Part shown: piece by piece, positions 22,001 to 33,992 of the stretch
How positions within the stretch are numbered: the first letter of the stretch is position 1
Layout of the letters: every line of letters starts with the position of its first letter
Assembly (NCBI GenBank): GCA_015501055.1
Contig: JADNYV010000145.1
Location: forward strand, 31,260-95,259
Direction of reading: 5' to 3'
Origin: Mucidula mucida
Taxonomy: Eukaryota; Basidiomycota; Agaricomycetes; Agaricales; Physalacriaceae
DNA length: 64,000 nucleotides
Program-made: the position numbers and the translations under genes
The notes under the pieces: model-generated
The model's input: the letters and a program-made list of their open reading frames with translations, nothing else
What the model was told of the DNA's origin: nothing
Databases searched by the model: none

Positions 22001-22746
22001 ATGTCGAGTGATACGCAACGATCCGCCACGCCTTTCGGTTCTACCGAAGCTTCGGTGGCGCCACTACGGAGGCAAGGGCGCGCTATCATTGCTTGTACCA
22101 AGTGCCGCAGGCGTAAAATCAGAGTCAGTTTCACTGCCATGGTCATACTGTACAACTAACCCATCCGCAGTGTATTGCCAGTTCCAATGGTCAAATGGAC
22201 GCGGCAGGAAACCGAGCGTGTCAATACTGCGTGAGACATAGGCACGTATGCGAATACGTTCCGGTCGACGCTGAGTCGACCTCTCCACCTTCTTCACCGC
22301 CTACTAGTGCGACATCCCCACATTTTCCACCGACAACGGGATACATTCATGACTCCAACTCTCCTACTCCAAATTACGCTCTGTCATCTCACGGTGGCTC
22401 TTATCCCAGAGCGAATGTGTGTTACTACCCCAAGGGACCGCCACCTTCTCAAGGACACCTCACGCTGTCCCAAAATCAGTGGGCAGGACAATATCCTCAG
22501 CAAGGCTACGATCCGCTGACTCCAGCGCCTCCGGGATCCATGCCCGTCACTAATGGTTATAGCCATATGGCCTTTCCTGCCCAACAGTCGCCGTACGCGT
22601 TCCCTTCGCGGAACGAAATTGCCTACATGAGGTAAGAGGCCTTGTTTTCTTCCCAATGAAAAATATACTCATTGACGGTCGGCAGGTCTGCACAGGAGTG
22701 CATGTGTGGTCAACCTCAATGCATCTGCCAAATACGCGGGTTCTAA
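22001..22746 (+). CDS. Short Zn2Cys6 protein with Cys-rich C-terminus
   Basis: Probable nuclear DNA-binding regulator. Exon 1 (22001-22123) ends inside the zinc cluster: IIACTKCRRRKIR. Exon 2 (22171 onwards) continues CIASSNGQMDAAGNRACQYC and RHRHVCEYVPV, giving six cysteines with the longer loop typical of a subgroup of basidiomycete C6 proteins. The rest is a Pro/Ser/Tyr/Gln-rich disordered region (for example TSPPSSPPTSATSPHFPP). A third small exon adds AQECMCGQPQCICQIRGF, so the protein ends in a compact Cys cluster. No fungal-specific regulatory domain is present, and at about 215 residues it is much shorter than classical zinc-cluster factors. Targets unknown. Confidence 0.84.
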
Positions 22747-22996
22747 TTTACACCGACGTACTTGATGTTATTCGTTCCGAGTTCTTGGCATCCTCCTCGT
22801 AACTTTCTTATTTATACATTGGCGTCAAAGTGCTTTCGTGTAATCTATGGACTACGGCTGTGCCGTCCTGAACCTTTGCGTACTCTTTGAAAACTTTGTA
22901 ACTACTACCTATCTTACATCGAATTGCCTCGTAAATACATATACACTATGTTGTTGTTTATCTTTCTGCCAGCATGAGCGCCCTCCATATCAAGGA

Positions 22997-25593
22997 TCAA
23001 AGTGGCCAGTCGAGCTTCTCCCCGAAGTTCCAGTGAACAGCCTTGACCGATGTGTATTCCTCCAAAGCGTAGCTGCCGAGCTCGCGACCTGATTGTGATG
23101 TCAACGCCACGTCCGTGGGGAAGGGGGAAGACAAATTTCGTACCGATCCCTGACTGCTTCTTTCCGCCAAACGGCACATTGTTCGACAGCATGTTGTACT
23201 GATTGATCCATACCTACGTGAGTGAACAAATAAGGGTAAGAAAGGTGAGACAGGTGAACAGCAGATAGACCCGAACCGTGCCAGCGTCCAGAGCCGAGGA
23301 GACTCTCATACATTGACTGGCATCATCTACGAGATCAGGTTAGTACCATTGGTCCGGTGATGAAAGTGCCCCGTACTGGAATGGAGACCGGCCCCAAGAC
23401 CATACGTCGTGGCGTTTGCCAGCTCAATAGCTTCTGTTTCTGTCTCGAATCGGCCGACAACGAGCACAGGACCAAAGATCTAGTCCAATCAACTTCAAAT
23501 CATGCTGTACAAAATCAATTGCGCCTTACCTCTTCTTTGACCTGACAAGTGCTTGAAATGAGTCTACTGACAAAATGACCAGAATGCGTACTATTTTCAT
23601 ATCGGATCGGATATCCGTGAAGACTTCACTCAGTGGGTCAGCGCTACTTGGAATTATCACGATGGAAGCTGCCTACTGGTCGGATCGACGTAGAAGCCTT
23701 TACCGGATCGCTTGACGCCGCCAACGGCCACCGTTGCGCCCTCAGATTTCCCAGATTCGATGTAGTTCCAGACACGATCGTATTGCCCTTTGGAGACCTC
23801 CACATGGTTTCAGGGATCATGCTCGTAAGATGAAGGAGAAGGACGAGCTTACGACCGGGCCACCACCGTTCTTGTCGTCAAAACCATCTCCGATCGATAG
23901 TTCGTTGATTTTTCCGATCAGAATGTCGAGGAACTTGTCATATATGCTGTTTTGAACATAGACTCGAGAGCCGGCGGTACAGTCTTGGCCAGAATTATAG
24001 GTAATTCCCAATGCAGCCCAGTTGGCAGCTGGAAAACAGGTGAGTGAGGGCGATGAGAGAAGCGGCGGCATGAAAATCCGTCAAAATAACTTTTCCTTAT
24101 TGTGTCAAAATGGAGGAATTGGAGGGCACGATAAAGATAGAGCGTGAACTTACCCTGATCCAAATCAGCGCTCTCGAAGACGAGATGAGGCGATTTGCCC
24201 CCTAGCTCTAGAGAGACCTAGAAATATCAACTACCCAGAGATTCCTGTACTAGGAAAGGATCCTCACCTTTTTTATGTTCGATTTCGCTGCAGCTTCCAT
24301 GATCTTGCGGCCAGTCACTGTTGATCCGGTGAAAGCCACTTTATCGACGTCTGGATGAGCTGCAAGCGCCGCGCCGCCGACCTGTAACAGGGCAGTTAGA
24401 AGCCACGTAGAAATAGGATTTACGCGACGTACAGGGCCAAGAGATGGTACCGTGTTTATGACGCCTTTCGGAAATCTGGTCAAAGTGGTTAATAGAACCG
24501 TCCGTAACGTGTCATTCGGTAACATGCCCGGCTTCTACCACAAGTTCGGAAAGTTTCTATTCATTATGCGGTTTCATATGCATATCCCACTGCGAACTAC
24601 GAGTGACTTACGAGAGCAGTGAGCGGAGTTATTTCCGATGGCTTCATGACAATGGTGCAACCAACTGCCAAAGCAGGTGCAACCTTCCACGACCTGGTCA
24701 GGAGAATGAGAAAAGTACTTAGTTTCAAGCAGACGAGCGCCGCTACCACATATTTATCGGATAATTCCAGGGAATTCTGTCGAGTTTACAACACTCAATG
24801 CGCTGCATTGTCAAAGAGTTAACGACATACATTTGACCACACACGCCAATGGGTTCATGGCGGGTGAAGGCCATCTTGGTCTTGTTATCAACTTCAATAG
24901 TCTGACTAATTTCAGAGGAGACATGGTACCATAGTTGGTGCTTTACCTGCCGACAATTTTGTCTGCGAATCCAGCATAATACCTTAAGCATTGAACACTA
25001 TCACCAATGTCGAAGTCCCTTGAAAGTGCAGATTTGAGTCGGAACATAGAACAACCGAATCTTGTTCGTACCGAGCAATCTTGACGGGCTTTCCGTTATT
25101 GAGAGTTTCCAATTCGCCTAGTTCCTGCGCATCTCGTTCAATCAGATCAGCGAGCTTGTTCATCAGTCGAGCTCTTTCCCATCCTGTGACATTCTTGCCC
25201 CATGTGGTCTTAAAGGCTCCCTTGCCGCGGCCACAGCGATGTCTATGTCCTTGGGGGACGCTGAAAGGTGATTGAGATCAAGGCAAAGAATGTCAGACAG
25301 CTGCGACACCTGCGACTACAGAGCAGATAACCTCTTCCGTGGCAGGATTGACGGCTCTACCCAGAAACCGTCAGACCTAGGGTAACGAGGTCTCGCGATA
25401 ACTCACTGGATAAGGTCCTTGGAATCCACTGACGCGACGAAGTCGTTGTTATGAAGAGACCGGTGGGCACCTTGATTTCTTTATTCAGAGCGGGTATCTT
25501 AACAGAGACAGCCTGGGCCATTGTGTGTATGCGCTGGCGAGATGGGAGTAGGTGAGAAGATGAGCGGAGAATGCGGCCATAAGCAAGAAGCAT
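22997..25593 (-). CDS. NAD(P)-dependent aldehyde dehydrogenase, two apparent frameshifts
   Basis: Oxidises aldehydes to acids. Conserved blocks in order: [106 protein letters not shown], the Glu motif LELGGKSP, the catalytic Cys in [35 protein letters not shown] and the C-terminus [12 protein letters not shown]. At least 14 introns, including a 12-nt exon (23530-23541, VKEE) and one probable GC-AG intron after VVEAG. The ATG at 25593 adds an Arg-rich, Ser-rich leader ([20 protein letters not shown]) like a mitochondrial presequence; the ATG at 25521 gives the cytosolic form. Near 25452 (TGLF to [11 protein letters not shown]) and near 25223 (AVAAA to KGAFKTTWG) one base is missing each time. 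All other exons are intact. Confidence 0.88.
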
Positions 25594-25727
25594 TGACCGG
25601 TCTTTCGGACCGAAGATACGAGTTGTTCAGACACGTGAATATTTATTGGCTCGGCATTTGCCGGAGATCTTTTTGAAAATGGATCCGGGAAGACCGGAGC
25701 GCAATTTCACCCTTAACCCGTACCACC

Positions 25728-26072
25728 ATGTCGCTCTCCGTCATCGCTCGTGCTCCAGTACGCTCTCGACCGGCCGCCCAATGGTCTCGGTCCATGCATG
25801 TCTCTCGCCCGGTGCGCTCTGGTCACGGTGCCTATACTGTACGCCTCGCTTTCCACTCCACCACCATGACCTCTCACAGACTCCCCAATAGACTGAAGAC
25901 GCCGTGCCCTTTTCTTGGAAGAGCAAGCCCATGTTCGTCTTGAAGATTGTCAGCTTCCTCGGCTTTGGCTTTTCCATCCCTGTCATTGCGTCTGGCTACC
26001 AGCTGTCAGTACTATCTCGACATCTATCCTCATTTTCTAACCTAGAACGATTACAGCTGGAAGAAGTCGTGA
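25728..26072 (+). CDS. COX8: Cytochrome c oxidase subunit 8 (VIIc-like)
   Basis: Small single-span subunit of respiratory complex IV in the mitochondrial inner membrane. The start at 25728 gives an Arg/Ser-rich presequence (MSLSVIARAPVRSRPAAQW, then SMHVSRPVRSGHGAYT). After a GT-AG intron comes the mature part EDAVPFSWKSKPMFVLKIVS and one membrane helix (FLGFGFSIPVIASGYQL). A second intron (GTCAGT to GATTACAG) leads to a short ending WKKS. Family members are of this size and have the same PFSWKSKP motif. It diverges from the aldehyde dehydrogenase gene with a gap of 134-206 bp depending on that gene's start, and converges with the Dicer gene. Confidence 0.85.
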
Positions 26073-26190
26073 TTCATTACATTCCACACATAGAGCATCT
26101 AGACGTAGACCTGCAGTTAGAGTTACTATATGCTCTTGTATAATGGATCAGCGTTGTAACCCTGTAATCGCGCCACGTCGACAGGCATCG

Positions 26191-29100
26191 CTACGTTCTA
26201 ACGCAGACGCAGACTCGCTTAAAAAAGCTGGCATCTTTATCCAACATTTCCAAGGCAGAGACTGATGCGACTCTGGATGCAACCGATGCATTCCTATCCT
26301 CGCCGATACCCATCACTTTGCCATGTATGACGACTGTCAAAGTCATTACGTTGGACGGCTACGGGAAGAGAATGGAAACTGACTTGAATGGCGTTTAATT
26401 CTAGTACTGTCCGTCTTTGTCACTTCAAGACCACGACACCCTGCGCTACGGACGCGTTCAAAGAGCACCTTAGTTGGATGATGCGCGAGTGTTTGAAGGG
26501 AAATATGACGATCGTAGAACGGCTTCAACAAGTGTGCATAGATAACATCTGGTCCGTGCGCAGTGTTGAAGTTTTCGGTTACATATGCAGCTCCGAGCAC
26601 CGACTCGACAATGTCGGCGAGAGGCTAAGAAATGTTATTAGCACGCTCCTAGGTGGTTTGTGAATAAACAGACTTTCGGGGGTTCAACCTCGAACCAGTA
26701 TTGGCCAGGCATTCTACCCTCCTTTTCCGCCAGGGCGTACTCTTCCGCTTGCTTTCCGCGGATTACTCTCTCGTATTTCTCAAACGACATTGCAAGTTCT
26801 GAGGATTGAAAGACGATATGCCGATGCAAGCCCGAGTAAACGCATAGAGCAGCAAGTACGTTATTCGATACCATAGCCGCCTAGAAGATCATGCGCCATG
26901 GTTTGAGGAAATGAAGTGGATGTAGAAAAGCAAGTACCTTCAATATCGTCAAAGCACCGGGTGTGTGGCGCTCGTCTTCCCGAAATACATTCCTGATGAC
27001 CACTATCCAGGATGAGAGCAAAGTCAGAGAGTTAGGGGAAACATACGAAAATCAAGTACTGCATCCCCAAGGAACTCTAGTCGTTCATAAGAAGCACCTT
27101 TCTGCGAAATATGGGTCTGCCCGAGTCAGTCGAAGCCTCAACGAAAAGATAGGCACGGCAACCCACCAAAGCCTGGGCCAACAAGTGCGGTTTCTTGAAT
27201 TTGTAGCCAGTAATGTTCTCGACAGCCTGTAGTGATCCCGGCTTCAACGTAACAGTTACTTCACGAGAGGGAAGCACGGCTTGACGTGCGAAATCGGACC
27301 ACTGTGAGACTGCACTCAGTGGCACGCCCAGGTCTTTGATGACCTGGAGACCAAGGTCTCTACCACCTGTTAAGTACGCAGCACCCATGATAGCCTCTGA
27401 GACATCAGCCACGGTCTAAGAAATCTTGAGCTAAAATGCTGCGCCGCTTGGAAACCTGAGCGCTGACCTTGTCCCCAAGCCACTGAACCGGAGTAGGATT
27501 CCAGTAATTCCCGGTTTTCCTTTTCGCCTTCCGCTTTCGACTTGTAGTATTTTTGAGAGTCCCAATCTCAGCTGGGCGGATATTGTGTTCGACCACAGGA
27601 ACCTCGTCACTGTCGTTGGCCTCATCGTCGTCGGGTTTCCCCTCAGGTTTGAAGTGAGGGGGTAACCACATCTTCAGTAATGGATTTTTTGCTTGGATAT
27701 ATTGGGGCAGCCCAATGTGAACTGAGCGCGACAGCAACGAGGCGTTACTGATCAGATCCTTACGAAGAGCGTGTAATACGCCCTCCTTCTCCGGATGGAC
27801 GACAAATACATATATGGAGGATACGTATTTGAGAAACGCATCACCTAGAAACAGATAAAATCAAAACAGGACATAAAATCCGGAAAGGGACGAACCAAGC
27901 AGCTCCAAGCGTTCGTAATCGTAATCGTACCCAACGGAGGCTGCGGTAATTGCCGGGAGCAGCATGCCTTCTGAGATTGAATGCGCAAATAATTTTGCAT
28001 TCAATTCTTTGACCAGGAGAAGTTCATCAATCCTGTACATGATGGAAGGCAGCAGGAAGATTGTCCGGAAGACGCTGCAAGACGTTTGAATTGGACAGAG
28101 ATCTTGGGGTGTTGTGAAACGGAACTTGCCTAGCAGGTATAGTACACTTCCAGCCGACTTCAGGAATAAGATCTAGTTATTTATGGCTGTTAGACATCTA
28201 AAAAATGCGGCGTGTTCGTCACTCACATTTCGGATTTTTAGTGTCCGGGGACGGAGTGAAGCCCGGATTCAAATGGTGGAACCAATTCGCCACTTGATTG
28301 ACCTGGATGATGCACTGGTTCTCGTCCTCTAGACCCTCAAAGGTGGTACTATGCGATCGTACATAATCGAGAAGGCTTTCGTTAGCTGCGCCCCCTGGCT
28401 ACATTAAACATTAGTGATTGATGTAAAATGTAGACTGGTGAATAGTATCATGTGTACTCACCACCTGGCGGTCCTCGAGATTGCTCAGCGGCGTGAGATC
28501 TGGTCTTAATATGAGATGATCATAGCGACGCGTGAATTCACCAGCTCTGTCCTGAACAATGGCATCTGCTATATCCTCCGCCACTATATCTGCAGAACCG
28601 TACTTCAAAGGGATAGCCCAACGTGTCGCGGCGACAGTGATGGAATCCCAGCATATGTCAGTCGATACGTTTGGGAGACGCGTGGGATCGAAGGCATCAG
28701 CCCTTGGGGCCGTCCAGGTCGGAACAAGAGGAGCAACAAAGTACGCCATCTGTTCTATGGAACAGGTATCGCGTTTATTCGTGGTTAAACGGTAGGCTCT
28801 GATCGTGTACTTGTTTAGGAGGCTTAATTGATGTTCATCCACCTCTAAAGGCGCGGCTCGAAGTAGAGGTACGTTATCCGAAACGCCCGCGAAGTACAGT
28901 TGTACCGCGGGAAGCTCCATCAAAGGATCGCGCGTAAGAACGATCAATGGACCGTAATGTTTTCCATCTGCCTTCAGTGAGTCGGCACATATCACAGTGG
29001 GATACAGTGTCTTCGTCGGTCCATACCTGAAGCCCCGCCAGAAATTCGGTCTTTTCATGATGAATTGCCGAGTGCCAATGTTCTTCTCCGAAAGCGGAGG

Positions 29101-30927
29101 CATAGAAGAAGAGTTCGCGTTCATCGTGGCAAAGACTATCAACCGGGGATCCAACAAACCCGATTCTATTATTTTTGCGCAGGCCACATAGCATGCCAGG
29201 CGCCTAGCTTGACTTTTGGACGCTGACGCCTCACCAGCAAAAGTGCCTGTCAACAGACCAGGCAAAATGATTCGGCAGACATATGTCGGGTGACCAGAGA
29301 CGTGGTGCGAGACCTCGTACTCTATCCGAAGGTCGCCGGAAGTCAAAGTTGGTGACTGTTCCCGAAGTTGAGCTCCGACACGGTAGATCAACAGAGTGGC
29401 GTCTGTAAGATACACGCGTGCGCCAGTAACGGGTTCTGTCAGATGTTGGTGACCTTCTGACCCAACACAAGAAGGATTAATGAATGGCTTGAGTTGGGCC
29501 GAGGTGGATGGAGGAAGCAGGGAGGGCGTGTATTCCAGGCCCCACATCTTCACGCATCGCTCATCTTGGAAAGAAGTTCCAAGGTAACACGATGGGTAGA
29601 ATTCTCCCTCTCAGCTAGAAGGATCACTTGACTCTGAGCTCCTTGAGAGCGCGAATATGTATACGCATGTGAAAGATATCCGTTTGGTAACGAAAACCTG
29701 TGGTACAACCAGAAGGTCAAAATGGAAAAGTACGACGAACAATAAGACAGACCGAACTACCAATGAGGCCCTGGGAATGTCTAGATCTTCCGTCAAGGAA
29801 GAGGCGATAAGGAGATTATAGGTCTCGGCTCCAAAGGCTTGTAGAATGTCTTCCTACTCACCAATGAGCACCGCACACAAAGAAAGAACGTCTCCTGAAA
29901 ATACCTGTGTCTCCGGCGTTTCGTCGTCCCCGAGGACCTGACAACGAAATGCGTGCAGGTCGCCTATGGCACGAATTAATTCCAGCATTGCACACGCAAT
30001 TGTCTTGTTGGATACTGTATACTTATTCAGACCAAATTAATGATAATACCATCGCATGTGGACGAACCGAATACTACACCGCGGAAGCCTTTTTCCAACG
30101 GCTCACACGACTTCAGGACTTGCACGAGTCGCAAAAATTTAGGGGAAACATTGCATCCTGCGGTATAGATATTGAGATTGGGCATTGAGAATGTCCAACT
30201 CTTGATCACATCCCGCGCCTTCGATCTCATTCGGGCGGTCACATCCGTAACATCCTCTGCATCCCTAAGCAATGGAGGGCTGTTTTCGATGTCGACAAGG
30301 GCACGCTTCCATGATAAGTCTGAGGCACAAAGTCCTAGTTCTTCGTTGATTTGCTGAGATGCAGCGGCGTACGGATCAAAAAAAGGATGCTGTCTAGTCG
30401 ATTGAGCGATGGTAATGTTGAGGGACTGAGAATGATTTCGATGACAAGGATCATATAGGACTATCGATTCTCTAGGAAAGCCGCTGACTAGGATCCAGAT
30501 TGAATTTTTCTCGCTAAAGGATGAGACACTGAAATTTACCGATATCAGCGCGAGCTTGGTGCTTTGTCTTGCGTCTTTTTAAAGGCCTTTCGGATTCCTG
30601 GACAGGAGCTGGCAAGTTATCACAGTGCAGGCGACTAGTCGAGGGTGCAGATGACGTTGAGTCCGCCAAAGAAGACACGCCGCCATCAGCATCACCCATG
30701 TTATCGACCTGCAAGCTGTTATTGCCAGTCTCCTGTTTCCATTTTCCTTTCCATATTTTCAGCATATGGGGAGTATCGAAAAGAGGATGCGCGCAGAGTG
30801 GAAGTAAGGAGCAAAACGTCACCTGATTGTGTCCACAAAAGGAATCACCGCCCACTTCAAGATCATAATGACCAGATATACGTGCCGGAGTATGCTCTCT
30901 CCTTGGTTTGTACCTCTCGATAAGCAT
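26191..30927 (-). CDS. Dicer-like ribonuclease III, N-terminal helicase half missing
   Basis: RNA-silencing nuclease that dices double-stranded RNA. What remains of the helicase is the part after the DExD/H core: FPRESIVLYDP, NEELGLCASDLSWKRALVDI, NVSPKFLRLVQVLKSC, KGFRGVVF, YNLLIASSLTEDLDIPRASL and HAYTYSRSQGAQSQVILLAE. Next come a dimerisation domain (YEVSHHVSGHPTYVCRIILP), a PAZ-like stretch, RNase IIIa (YDYDYERLELLGDAFLKYVS) and RNase IIIb (ASYERLEFLGDAVLDF), both with the catalytic signature, and a C-terminal dsRNA-binding-like end (VVIHGKVMGIGED, FFKRVCVCVRT). No Walker A or DECH motif is found upstream; sequence between 30540 and 30927 is Ser/Lys-rich and unlike Dicer, so the start at 30927 is provisional. 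Near 29560 (LLSKM to ERCVKMWG) one base appears missing. Confidence 0.82.
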
Positions 30928-31200
30928 TTCTCGGACTTGATTAGCGCTGGAGATATGTACTGGTATAGTAGATGGACTCCGGAATATTACTGAGATGACA
31001 CCTTACCGAAATTCTGTGCGTCTGATGCTCTGTCCGAAGGGGTGATTCCTGATGGTCGATACATTCAAATGGGGAATAAACTGCGTAAATCATGGAGCTT
31101 ATGTCTTTGCCTTTATAACCGCACATAATGTCCCTCACAACGTAGCTATGGTGACATCATCATGGACTTGTTGAGAAGCCACGTGGTAGTCTTTACCAAC

Positions 31201-32299
31201 ATGCTCCGACAAGTACCTCAGCGTTTATGTCGCTCACTGTCTACTGATGTTCACAACTCGACGTCGTTGATACCCATTCTTCATCGTGATCCGTCTCATC
31301 CCGACGTTCCGCTCACTCCCGGCGCGCGATCAATATCGCTTGCTCATCCCAAGGACCAGTCGCCGCCTTCAGCTCACTCGTTGTCCGATCCAACGTCCCA
31401 TACACCGCCGCCGCCGCCGGCACCATCGCAGTCAACAGAGGATGAACAGGCAACAGTCTCGGGCGTACCTTCCACTCTTCCTGCTCCTTCCAAGCCACCA
31501 ACTTACTCTCATCCGCCATTTCATACCCATGCTTTCTTCACTGCTTTGGAGAAGACATTTCCAACGCCCACAGCACGGAGTCTCATGCGTGCCACCCGTG
31601 GACTTTTGGTAGATCGCATAGGGAGGGTCAGGCGGGAGGGATTGCAGGTCAAGGACCTCGATAACGTGCGTTATTGTTCGCGTTCGCGTTTCGTCAGCCA
31701 ACGTGATAGACAGCAAGCCTATCTCTTTCGAGCAGCCCTCTCCGAGCTCAGGCAAGACGTTACCACAAACATTAAGAATGACACCGCCTGCATCATCGCT
31801 TCCACAGCTGCGCTGAGGAAAGAGGTAGACAAACTCGACGTCAAGATGAAGGAGGACGTTAGTACCCTGAAACATGAGTGCGTGTCGTTCTCTTGAATAG
31901 ATGACGCGAAATGACACGGTTCTAAAGGATCCAGATGGAGGTTGACAGCAGAAAGAACGAAGTTCGAGAAGAGTTTAAACAGCATGACATACAGCTGGAA
32001 GTTCGTCATTTCCTTTCTTTCTCGCGCATGACCATCTAATACACTGACAGGAAATGCTGAGTAAAGCTATCGTCGAAATTAGCGAATTGCGTACCCGAGT
32101 TGAAGAGGTCAAATGGCATAATATGCGACGCGCCGTGGGTACGACGATATGTTTCTTCCATCCCTCATATGCATCACTTATCATCTTTATAGTTACGCTC
32201 TTCTCGTTTGTGGCTCTTACTATAGTAGGTCTAGAGCTTCGGCCGAAACCCCCAACAGCATCTGTACCAATATCACCGCCAACCAGATACCCGTCATAG
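31201..32299 (+). CDS. CCDC90/DUF1640 mitochondrial coiled-coil protein
   Basis: Member of the DUF1640 family (human MCUR1/CCDC90B, yeast Fmp32), inner-membrane coiled-coil proteins tied to respiratory assembly or calcium uptake. The chosen start at 31201 gives an Arg-rich presequence ([17 protein letters not shown]); an in-frame ATG at 31162 is possible. A Pro/Ser-rich linker follows, then the domain: [51 protein letters not shown] and a long heptad region ([36 protein letters not shown]). A C-terminal membrane helix ([16 protein letters not shown]) closes the protein. The last intron (32139-32192) is 54 nt with no stop, so retention would only lengthen the hydrophobic segment. Confidence 0.82.
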
Positions 32300-32530
32300 C
32301 TCGTACAACTCATGTCAACCAGGCAGATGGTTTGGAGAAGCTGGACTGGGTCACATAATCCCTAGACACAGACCTCGGATTCTGGCATACATCACATCGT
32401 AATCATTGTACTACATCATTCATCTCCTAATATACCGCGACTCATTCTTTTGTAAGCATTGGAGGACATGACCAGATGAGGAATGAATGCGATAAAACCA
32501 ATTCATCGTTGAAGCGACGAGAACTGATAA

Positions 32531-33581
32531 TCAAACAAAGGGATTTGTTCCAGCTTCATACGCGAAACGAGCAGAATATTTGGCCGCCTGGGAAACCTCA
32601 TCTTGGTAGATGTCCAATTCCTTCTTGATACCAGTCAGAGCATCTACGCCCAAGGGCACCCGCAGAGGTGCATCCCAGTCGCGTCCCAGTGATACATAGA
32701 TTCGACAGCCTTGTCGGTGTCTCCGACGGGAGGCATTTTGTCCAAGTTGTCGAAATAGTACCGCATGACTTTCGATGGGCTGTCTTTGTATGCAGGATGG
32801 ACCGGGAGCACAACGCCAGAGCCACCAGCTTTGATGCGAGTCTCAAATGCACCCGATTCGATAAGAGTTATCTATCATTCACGCTTGTGAGAGCCGCAGA
32901 TACCACTCGTATTGCGGATACGTACCTTGATATGCCAGTCAGGATCGAGCTCCTTGGCTAAGGCCTTCGTGATTCCTTCCAACGCGTGCTTTCTATCCGC
33001 GAACGAGTAAGGGGCTCTTAGCCTACTACTGAAGTTGAAAATAGTAGACGTACGAAGCACCATAGTATCCCATACAAGGGTGTCCAGCCATGCCGACAAT
33101 AGCAGAAACGGTCAATATCGTCCTCCTTGAGGCTTGTTTACCTCGCGGAAAAACTTGACGGCTTCGTGGATACATTTACCGCGCCCCAGAAGTTGACATC
33201 AAACATCGCGCGCGCCTCTGATGCTTGTTCGGTCTCAACCTCACTGAGTATGGGGTACCCAGCATTGTTGAACACGACGTCGATTCTGCCAAATGTTGAC
33301 CTGGTAGCGGCAAAGGCGGCGGTTATTTCGTCAGGTTTGGAAACGTCGAGTCTGAGGACGAGCAATTGCGTGGGAGGGTACTTCTCCTTGAGTGAGGCCA
33401 GAACCTCTGGTACACGCAACGTTGCGACAGCAATGTCTCCTTTCTTTAGGACACACTCAGTCATTCCCCGTCCAAACCCCGACGAGGCGCCAGTTACTGT
33501 GAAGAAAGTCAGTCACGAGAAGCGAGAGTACAATATCCACAAACTGAACCAGACTTTAGGTTGCGATTGTGAAGAAGACAT
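32531..33581 (-). CDS. Short-chain dehydrogenase/reductase, one apparent frameshift
   Basis: NAD(P)-dependent oxidoreductase of the classical SDR type. Exon 1 starts MSSSQSQPKVWF at 33581. After an intron comes the cofactor motif TGASSGFGRG, then TLRVPEVLASLKEKYP, the acidic LDVSKPDE, VVFNNAGYPI, DVNFWGAVNV, VSAIVGMAGHP and the catalytic YYGASKHALEGITKALAKEL (Tyr and Lys four apart). The C-terminal part, VTL-like ITLIESGAFETRIKAGGSG, VRVPLG-like RVPLGVDALTGIKKELD and RFAYEAGTNPFV, fits the broad fungal group acting on small carbonyl compounds. Near 32688, between KAVESMYH and GRDWDAPLRVPLG, one base is missing. The rest is open and properly spliced. Substrate unknown. Confidence 0.84.
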
Positions 33582-33992
33582 GCTTTACTGTACGATGTCA
33601 TGTACAGGACCATTGCAACTGCTTTTATACTGCCCTAGTACTGGCACGTCCCGTGAGTAGTTTTCGGAAACTCGGAAGAGTATGCCTAACAGAGCAGGTG
33701 GACTGTCTGCCGAATGACGGGGCGATCCTACAATGTAAGTACAAATCACGACATTCAATTCTAGGGCAACACGACGCCGTCATGATGAGAGGGTAAGACG
33801 GCTGAAGAGGCTGACTCTTATGGACTAGTCTAGAAGTTGATCAACGATCAAACTCGTCTTAATCGGGACATGAACGCTCGTCTCTCTGACTCGAAAGGCA
33901 TGTGCTGAAAAAGCAATGTTGCCGTAATAGTTGGAAGATGATAGAGTGGTACATAGAAGGGTTTGTTTGAAAAGAATACGCAACTACCGCAT
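33582..33992. other. Intergenic stretch, SDR and GH127-like gene
   Basis: Short non-coding-looking interval upstream of the SDR gene and downstream of the GH127-like gene. No gene, repeat or RNA is recognised. Confidence 0.5.
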
